Shown: one piece after another, positions 55,409 to 61,038 of the stretch
Position numbering within the stretch: position 1 is the first letter of the stretch
Layout: the number at the start of each line of letters is the position of its first letter
NCBI GenBank assembly: GCA_003280605.1
Contig: QCEM01000012.1
Coordinates: forward strand, 1-61,038
DNA: 61,038 bases
Reading direction: 5' to 3'
From: SAR116 cluster bacterium AG-355-O21
GTDB taxonomy: Bacteria; Pseudomonadota; Alphaproteobacteria; Thalassobaculales; Thalassobaculaceae
The notes under the pieces: generated by a model
Database searches by the model: none
Told to the model about the DNA's origin: nothing
Seen by the model: only the letters and a program-made list of their open reading frames with translations
Program-made: the position numbers and the translations under genes

Positions 55409-56356
55409 ATGATGAAACCTGAATTAACCATTGTGCTTGCCAATCCCCGTGGCTTTTGTGCGGGCGTCGACCGAGCCATTCAAATTGTTGAGCGTGCTTT
55501 AGAACGGCACGGCGCACCTGTGTATGTGCGTCATGAGATCGTTCATAACCGTTATGTGGTCGAAGATCTAGAGGCGAAGGGCGCGGTTTTTGTTGAAGAA
55601 CTTGACCAAGTTCCCGATGGCGTACCTGTTATCTTCTCGGCTCATGGCGTGCCGAAATCTGTGCCAAAGGCAGCAAAAGAGCGCGCTTTAACCTATTTTG
55701 ACGCCACCTGCCCGCTGGTCAGCAAGGTCCATATTGAAGCTGAGCGCCACCACCGTAGCGGCCATCACGTTATTTTGATCGGCCATGAAGGCCATCCTGA
55801 AGTGGTCGGCACAATGGGCCAATTACCGGATGGCGCAATGACCCTGGTAGAAGACGCACAGCAAGCGGCAACAATCGCATTGCCGAATGATAAGCCTCTT
55901 GCCTACACCACCCAAACAACGCTGTCGGTCGACGACACGGCAGATATTATCGCGGTCTTGCAGGCGCGTTTTCCACAAATTACCGCGCCGAATAAAGAAG
56001 ACATCTGCTACGCCACCACCAACCGTCAATCAGCGGTCAAAGCCATCGCCAATGACTGTGACGCCATCGCTGTCATCGGTGCCCCAAATTCGTCGAATTC
56101 ACGGCGGCTGGTGGAAGTTGCCGCCGCCAATGGATGTGACAAAGCGATCCTGGTCGGCCGCGCCGATGAGATTGATTGGCGCTGGCTGCAGGGTGTCTCG
56201 CGGCTTGGTCTAACCGCCGGTGCATCCGCCCCGGAGATTTTGGTCAAAGAGGTGATCGATGCTTGCCGCACACAATTCGAGGTAACCGTGACCGAAGTCC
56301 AGGTTGCCGAAGAAAGCATCCACTTCAAACTGCCGCGCAGCCTGATAACGGAATAG
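55409..56356 (+). CDS. ispH: 4-hydroxy-3-methylbut-2-enyl diphosphate reductase
   Basis: A 315-residue [4Fe-4S] enzyme making IPP and DMAPP in the MEP isoprenoid pathway. The three cluster cysteines are in [17 protein letters not shown] and [10 protein letters not shown], with SAHGVPKSV between. The ATG at 55409 or 55412 is likely; the ribosome binding site is weak. thrB follows after eight bases, so ispH-thrB-rnhA forms an operon, a typical alphaproteobacterial order. Confidence 0.96.
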   Translation: MMKPELTIVLANPRGFCAGVDRAIQIVERALERHGAPVYVRHEIVHNRYVVEDLEAKGAVFVEELDQVPDGVPVIFSAHGVPKSVPKAAKERALTYFDATCPLVSKVHIEAERHHRSGHHVILIGHEGHPEVVGTMGQLPDGAMTLVEDAQQAATIALPNDKPLAYTTQTTLSVDDTADIIAVLQARFPQITAPNKEDICYATTNRQSAVKAIANDCDAIAVIGAPNSSNSRRLVEVAAANGCDKAILVGRADEIDWRWLQGVSRLGLTAGASAPEILVKEVIDACRTQFEVTVTEVQVAEESIHFKLPRSLITE

Positions 56357-56363
56357 CAAAGCC

Positions 56364-57323
56364 ATGGCCGTTTATACCCAAATCGCCGATGAAGACTTGG
56401 TTGGCTTTCTGAAAGATTATGCGATCGGCGATCTTGTCTCCTATGCGGATATTGCTGAAGGCGTTGAAAATTCTAACTTTTTGCTCCGGACGACGTCCGG
56501 TACATATATTTTAACCTTGTACGAAAAGCGCGTAAATCCTGAAGATTTACCGTTTTTTATTGCCTTGATGGAGCATCTTTCGCGCCAGGGCCTGTCCTGC
56601 CCGACGCCGATTGCCGGTCATGACGGCACCTGTCTGCGACAGCTCTGTGGCCGGCCGGCCGCAATTGTAACCTTCCTGGACGGGGTTTGGCACCGCCGCA
56701 TTAGCCCGGTGCACTGCCGCGAGCTTGGCACTGCCCTGGCGCGTTTGCACCTTGCTGGTAAAAATTTCGAGATGCGTCGCCCCAACAATCTCTCGGTGGC
56801 TGATTGGGGCAGCTTGTTGGCCGCCTCGGGGCTACAGGCCAACGACATCTACCATGGGCTATTTAATCTGCTCAATGATGAGCTACGATATCTTACCCAA
56901 GCCTGGCCAAGCGGCTTGCCGGAAGGTGTCATCCATGCAGATTTATTCCCCGACAATGTATTTTTCCTCGGCGATACACTTTCCGGTCTTATCGACTTCT
57001 ACTTTGCCTGCACCGACGCCCTCGCCTATGACCTGGCGATTTGTTTAAATGCCTGGTGTTTTGAAGCTGACGGCAGTTTCAACATCACCAAATCCCAGCA
57101 AATGGTAACAGCCTATGAGAAAGTCCGGCCACTGAGCACGGCTGAACGGGCGGCGATACCTGTGCTTGCTCGGGGGGCGGCATTGCGGTTTTTATTGACC
57201 CGCCTTTACGACTGGCTAAACCACCCAAAAGAGGCCTTGGTGAAGCCGAAAGACCCGCTGGAATATCTCAGCAAACTGCGGTTTCACCAGCAGCTCAGCG
57301 GCATTGCAGGATATGGCCTGTGA
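56364..57323 (+). CDS. thrB: Homoserine kinase (aminoglycoside phosphotransferase fold)
   Basis: A 319-residue protein of the APH-fold ThrB type found in Alphaproteobacteria. The opening [29 protein letters not shown], the catalytic loop [12 protein letters not shown] and [20 protein letters not shown] are diagnostic. It phosphorylates homoserine for threonine synthesis. The stop overlaps the rnhA start (GTGA). Confidence 0.96.
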   Translation: MAVYTQIADEDLVGFLKDYAIGDLVSYADIAEGVENSNFLLRTTSGTYILTLYEKRVNPEDLPFFIALMEHLSRQGLSCPTPIAGHDGTCLRQLCGRPAAIVTFLDGVWHRRISPVHCRELGTALARLHLAGKNFEMRRPNNLSVADWGSLLAASGLQANDIYHGLFNLLNDELRYLTQAWPSGLPEGVIHADLFPDNVFFLGDTLSGLIDFYFACTDALAYDLAICLNAWCFEADGSFNITKSQQMVTAYEKVRPLSTAERAAIPVLARGAALRFLLTRLYDWLNHPKEALVKPKDPLEYLSKLRFHQQLSGIAGYGL

Positions 57324-57766
57324 GCGCGCAAACGCGTGTTACCATCTATACCGATGGTGCTTGCTCCGGAAACCCCGGCCCCGGCGGCTGGGGCGCGGTG
57401 CTGCAATACGGCGACGCCAAAAAGGAAATTAACGGCGGCACCAGCGAAACCACCAATAATCGCATGGAAATGATGGCCGCGATCATGGCCTTGGAAAGCC
57501 TCAAGCGGCCAATGGCTGTCGATCTCTATACCGACAGCACCTATGTGCGCTCAGGCATCACCGAATGGTTGCCCGGTTGGAAACGCCGCAACTGGCGTAC
57601 GGCGGCAAAAAAACCTGTGAAGAACGTTGACCTTTGGCAACGCCTGGATAGTGCTGCCGCAGCACATCAAATCGCCTGGCATTGGGTCAAAGCGCATGCC
57701 GGCAACCCCGGCAACGAACGCGCAGATGAGCTCGCCCGTGAGGGCATTCCAACAGTCACGACCTAA
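57320..57766 (+). CDS. rnhA: Ribonuclease HI
   Basis: A 148-residue RNase H1. The four catalytic acids are Asp12 ([11 protein letters not shown]), Glu50 ([10 protein letters not shown]), Asp72 (LYTDSTYV) and Asp136 (ERADELAR), with His126 near the active site. It removes RNA from RNA-DNA hybrids. The GTG start overlaps the thrB stop. Confidence 0.97.
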   Translation: MSAQTRVTIYTDGACSGNPGPGGWGAVLQYGDAKKEINGGTSETTNNRMEMMAAIMALESLKRPMAVDLYTDSTYVRSGITEWLPGWKRRNWRTAAKKPVKNVDLWQRLDSAAAAHQIAWHWVKAHAGNPGNERADELAREGIPTVTT

Positions 57767-57857
57767 GGGCCGACCGGACCACTTCAGAATTTTTTTACAC
57801 GCCATTGTTGTGTGTTATGGTCTAGCCCGTGGTGCAAGACTTAGACAAGAGCTTTGA

Positions 57858-58946
57858 ATGACGGAAGCTTCCAAGCTGAGCCATATAGCCAAAGATCCAC
57901 AACCGGCACGCGAGCGCGTCGCCTTCACGGGTCTGGTGAGCGATTACTATGGTATCTGGCTGGTTAACATTCTTCTCAGTATCTTAACAATCGGCATTTA
58001 CTCGGCTTGGGCAAAGGTCCGGACACAACGATTTTTCCTCAATAATACCTCTGTCTTTGGCAGTAATTTTAATTATCACGCCACCGGCATGATGCTTTTG
58101 AAAGGCCGCCTGATTGTCATTGCGATGATCATCCTGGCAGCCTTGATGCAAACCATCTTTCCAGGCATTGCTGTCGTTATCGCGCGGGCTTTTATCGCAT
58201 TTTACCCCTGGGACTTACATCGGTCGATTGCTTTTAACGGCCGCATGACCTCGTGGCGGAATGTCCGGTTTAGCTGGCATGGACAGCTTGGTAACGCGTA
58301 TTTACATTTCTTAATTTATCCTGTTTTGGCTGTGCTCACCTCGCTTATTACATTGCCGATGTTTACCCGCTCGATGCAGGAATATTTGGTCAATCATTGC
58401 AGCCTGGGTAAGAGAAAATTTTTTGCTAAAACAAAAACTTCTTCGAATTATAAAGCGGCCTTCATGGCGCTTGGTTTTGTTTTCTTATCCTTCGTATTAA
58501 TTTTGCTTCTCTTGATGTTATTTGTTGCCATCAGCGCCATTCATACAATTTTAGACCATGAAAATGCGGCGGGCTATGTAGTCAGCGTTTGGATGTTTGC
58601 AATTATTTCGATCATTTTGTCCATTTTTATCGGCACAAATTTCTATTTTACCTTCACACGTAACATCATTATTAACGCCACGACCCTTGATGGACAGGCG
58701 CAATTCCACGCCAAGATTAACGGCTGGCAGCTCTCCTGGATTTATTTAAGCAACATCGTCTTGCTGATCGCAACACTTGGGCTGGCCTATCCGTATACGC
58801 GGCTTCGGCTGTGGCGCTATTTCTGTCATGTCATCAGTGTCGAGCCGCTGGCCGACATTGAAGCATTTGTTGACGCCAACCAAGACCCCGGATCTGCTTT
58901 TGGTTCGGAGTTTGCCGATTTGCAAAATATCGACGTGCCTTTCTAA
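57858..58946 (+). CDS. DUF898 (YjgN) family membrane protein
   Basis: A 362-residue inner-membrane protein with six or more helices. The repeated DUF898 units are visible: an opening FTGLVSDYYGIWLVNILLSI, GIYSAWAKVRTQRFFLNNT and a later GLAYPYTRLRLWRYFCH. Function of the family is unknown. It is a single gene 91 bases after rnhA, in the same direction. The stretch 58100-58750 is richer in A/T than its neighbours, mainly from Ile and Phe codons. Confidence 0.9.
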   Translation: MTEASKLSHIAKDPQPARERVAFTGLVSDYYGIWLVNILLSILTIGIYSAWAKVRTQRFFLNNTSVFGSNFNYHATGMMLLKGRLIVIAMIILAALMQTIFPGIAVVIARAFIAFYPWDLHRSIAFNGRMTSWRNVRFSWHGQLGNAYLHFLIYPVLAVLTSLITLPMFTRSMQEYLVNHCSLGKRKFFAKTKTSSNYKAAFMALGFVFLSFVLILLLLMLFVAISAIHTILDHENAAGYVVSVWMFAIISIILSIFIGTNFYFTFTRNIIINATTLDGQAQFHAKINGWQLSWIYLSNIVLLIATLGLAYPYTRLRLWRYFCHVISVEPLADIEAFVDANQDPGSAFGSEFADLQNIDVPF

Positions 58947-58968
58947 CCCGTGGCACTTTTGCGGCCGG

Positions 58969-59742
58969 TCAGGTATTTGCCGGCGATGCGCCGGTGACCG
59001 GAGGATAGTGCACGGAAACAAGATACAGGCCATCGGCCGGCGCCGTTGGCCCGGCAGCCCTGCGATCCCGCGCCGCCAGGGCCCGGCTCACATCATCTGC
59101 GGTCCACTTACCCTCGCCCACCATTTTCAATGTGCCAACGATGTTACGAACTTGATGGTGCAAGAATGACCGGGCCGTCGCGGTGATCCGAATTTCCTCA
59201 CCATCGGCTGTCACCGTGACCTGATCAAGTGTCTTACAGGGTGATTTAGCCTGGCATTGCACGGCCCGGAAACTGCTGAAATCATGAAACCCAACCAGCC
59301 GCTGGGCGGCTTCATCCATGACCGCCACATCAAGCGGTTGACGCACATGCCAGGCATGTCCGCGGTCGATTGCTAAAGGCGCACGGCGGCTAACAATGAC
59401 ATAGAGATAGGCCCGCTCAATGGCCGAAAAACGGGCGTGAAAATCGGCATTAACCGCCACCGCGTCAAGCACGGCGATCGGTGCCGGCTTCAAATGGTGG
59501 TTCACGGCCTGACGCAGTTTGCGGCCATCAAACCTGGCGTCATCAAGATCAATATGCGCAACTTGGCCCAGCGCATGCACCCCGGCATCCGTCCGCCCTG
59601 CACCATAGACGGCAATATCGCGGCCGGTCAGGCGCAACAGTGCAGCTTCCAAACAGCCTTGCACCGAGGGGCCATTATCTTGCCGCTGCCAGCCAACATA
59701 GGGACCGCCGTCATATTCAATGGTCAGCTTGAAACGGGTCAT
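58969..59742 (-). CDS. truA: tRNA pseudouridine(38-40) synthase
   Basis: A 257-residue synthase. The catalytic Asp52 is in [16 protein letters not shown], with the opening [18 protein letters not shown], and [17 protein letters not shown] later. It modifies positions 38-40 in the tRNA anticodon arm. It follows fmt by four bases in the def-fmt-truA operon. Confidence 0.97.
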   Translation of the reverse strand: MTRFKLTIEYDGGPYVGWQRQDNGPSVQGCLEAALLRLTGRDIAVYGAGRTDAGVHALGQVAHIDLDDARFDGRKLRQAVNHHLKPAPIAVLDAVAVNADFHARFSAIERAYLYVIVSRRAPLAIDRGHAWHVRQPLDVAVMDEAAQRLVGFHDFSSFRAVQCQAKSPCKTLDQVTVTADGEEIRITATARSFLHHQVRNIVGTLKMVGEGKWTADDVSRALAARDRRAAGPTAPADGLYLVSVHYPPVTGASPANT

Positions 59743-59746
59743 TGCC

Positions 59747-60703
59747 TCAACCTAACAAAGTGCCGACCGGCAAATCATACCCGCGCAGAAAGTCCGCCGT
59801 CGGTAACGCGGCCTTGCCTTGACGCTGTAAAACCGACAAACGCAAAGCATCTTGGCCGCATTGAATGGTTAATTCCGTATCTAACACCTGCCCTGGCGCA
59901 GCCGCCGAATTGCCGCCGCGAACAACCGCCGCTGCTTTCAGCGCTAAGCGGCTACCACGATCTAAAAACCAGCATCCCGGCCATGGATCAAAGGCCCGGA
60001 TTGTGCGGGCTAAAAAATCTGCCGGTTGCCGCCAATCGATCTGGCCTTCGGCGCGGCTCAGTTTATGTGCATAGGTGATGTTGTCATCTGCTTGCGGGCG
60101 GGCCACAAGCCGGCCAGCGGCCCAATCCTTAAGGCCGTCGGCGATCATCGCACCGCCCAGCGCCGCCAGCCGGTCATGGAGCCGACCACCTGTCACCTGC
60201 GCGTCCAGCGGCACCACCTGGCGACATAAGGTCGGCCCGGTGTCCAAGCCGGCATCCATCACCATTAACGTCACCCCGGTCTCCTGATCTCCGGCTTGGA
60301 TTGCCCGCTGAATCGGTGCCGCGCCGCGCCAGCGCGGCAACAGCGAAGCATGCACATTTAGGCAACCAAGGCGTGGTGCCGCCAAAATTTCAGGCGGCAG
60401 GATCAAGCCATAGGCAACAACCACCGCGGCGTCTAAATCAAGCTGAGCGAAATCAGCCTGCGCCGCCGCCGCCTTCAGGGAGGTTGGATAATACACATTC
60501 AAGCCCAAAGCTTCGGCCCGGGCCTGAACAGGAGATAACCGAGGTTTTTGACCCCGCCCGGCAGGCCGCGGCGGTTGGCAGTAAACGGCACAAACCTGAT
60601 GCCCTGCGGTCACCAGGGCGTCCAGCGTCGGCACCGCAAAATCAGGTGTGCCCATGAAGGCCAGCCGCAGGCTTTCCGTGTGCGCTATCGGCATGTTGGT
60701 CAC
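59747..60703 (-). CDS. fmt: Methionyl-tRNA formyltransferase
   Basis: About 318 residues with the opening [19 protein letters not shown], the catalytic region [20 protein letters not shown] and [15 protein letters not shown], and a C-terminal OB domain. It formylates initiator Met-tRNA. A GTG at 60703 overlaps the def stop (GTGA); an ATG at 60694 is an alternative start. Standard operon order def-fmt-truA. Confidence 0.96.
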   Translation of the reverse strand: MTNMPIAHTESLRLAFMGTPDFAVPTLDALVTAGHQVCAVYCQPPRPAGRGQKPRLSPVQARAEALGLNVYYPTSLKAAAAQADFAQLDLDAAVVVAYGLILPPEILAAPRLGCLNVHASLLPRWRGAAPIQRAIQAGDQETGVTLMVMDAGLDTGPTLCRQVVPLDAQVTGGRLHDRLAALGGAMIADGLKDWAAGRLVARPQADDNITYAHKLSRAEGQIDWRQPADFLARTIRAFDPWPGCWFLDRGSRLALKAAAVVRGGNSAAAPGQVLDTELTIQCGQDALRLSVLQRQGKAALPTADFLRGYDLPVGTLLG

Positions 60704-61038
60704 GCCGCAGCGTCGCGATTACGGGATTTTTTTGCCTTAATCATTTTCCGTAAAATCATATTCCGCTTCAGTGACGACAGATGATCCAGGAAGACAATGC
60801 CGTCAAGATGATCAATTTCATGCTGAACGCAGGTTGCCAATAGGCCGTCCGCCGTCACCGTGCAGGTGTTGCCATGCTCATCTAAATACCGCACCTCGAC
60901 CCAGTCCGGACGGCTGACATTGGCATAATGCTCAGGCACCGACAGGCAGCCTTCCTCATAAACTGCATCCGTATCCGAGACATCGATGATTTCCGGGTTA
61001 ATCAGTTTCAACGGCTGGCTGCGATCGTCACTGACATC
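60700..61038 (-). CDS. def: Peptide deformylase, cut by the window end
   Basis: The last 112 residues of a deformylase; the N-terminus lies beyond the window. Motif 2 EEGCLSVPE and motif 3 CVQHEIDHLDG with the metal ligands (Cys and two His) are seen, as is the end LKRNMILRKMIKAKK. It removes the formyl group from nascent proteins. The stop overlaps the fmt start. Confidence 0.96.
   Translation of the reverse strand, partial: DVSDDRSQPLKLINPEIIDVSDTDAVYEEGCLSVPEHYANVSRPDWVEVRYLDEHGNTCTVTADGLLATCVQHEIDHLDGIVFLDHLSSLKRNMILRKMIKAKKSRNRDAAA

Noticed and set aside
1-61038. CRISPR arrays, transposable elements or phage genes
   Set aside because: No regularly spaced repeats, transposase motifs or phage proteins were found on either strand.

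Overview
This 61-kb window is chromosomal DNA of an alphaproteobacterium, probably a Rhodospirillales-like lineage. The GC content is roughly 55-60% by eye, and most gene blocks have alphaproteobacterial order: rpmH-rnpA-yidD-yidC-engB-argB-dapD-dapE, def-fmt-truA, ispH-thrB-rnhA, and a complete cytochrome c maturation operon (ccmABCDEFGHI) close to acnA. The genus cannot be named from the sequence alone. No transposase, integrase, phage gene or CRISPR array was seen.

Positions 1-4790 hold a secreted PQQ-type sugar dehydrogenase, a MATE exporter, and an AT-richer patch. The patch carries two tandem copies of an unknown small membrane-anchored protein and the decayed start of a third copy.

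Positions 4790-20000 are a loose collection of catabolic and detoxification enzymes on both strands: a class II aldolase-like protein, a PaaG-like isomerase, two paralogous M20 hydrolases, PhyH and TauD type Fe(II) dioxygenases, DUF1330, a quinone oxidoreductase coupled to a rhodanese, a tiny secreted protein, a VOC protein, an old yellow enzyme, a GST, a CaiB/BaiF CoA-transferase and an aldehyde dehydrogenase. Several are divergent or solitary, so this is not one pathway operon. A GST/CoA-transferase divergent region carries several inverted repeats that look like operators.

Positions 20000-32000 hold the nine-gene System I cytochrome c maturation operon, with almost every gene overlapping the next. 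A divergent CaiB/enoyl-CoA-hydratase pair, a small membrane protein and acnA with a clear terminator follow. Positions 32300-33800 hold a chimeric, frameshifted gene: the N-terminus of a long-chain acyl-CoA synthetase joined to a PaaK-like ligase. This looks like a deletion scar.

Positions 33900-44100 hold DUF1223, an SDR, an EamA exporter, an AhpD-like protein, tRNA-Arg(ACG), a lipoprotein, a xanthine-type phosphoribosyltransferase, a Crp/Fnr regulator, and a TVP38/flavoprotein/histidine-kinase operon whose kinase has a frameshift near its ATP-binding end.

Positions 44200-61038 are housekeeping: ribosomal protein L34, RNase P protein, membrane insertion (YidD, YidC), EngB, arginine and lysine/diaminopimelate biosynthesis, isoprenoid (IspH), threonine (ThrB), RNase HI, tRNA modification (TruA) and translation start/N-terminus processing (Fmt, Def, the last cut by the window end). 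A few accessory genes (CmcJ-type oxidoreductase, RluA-type synthase, enoyl-CoA hydratase, lipoprotein, twin CDGSH protein, DUF898) are interspersed.
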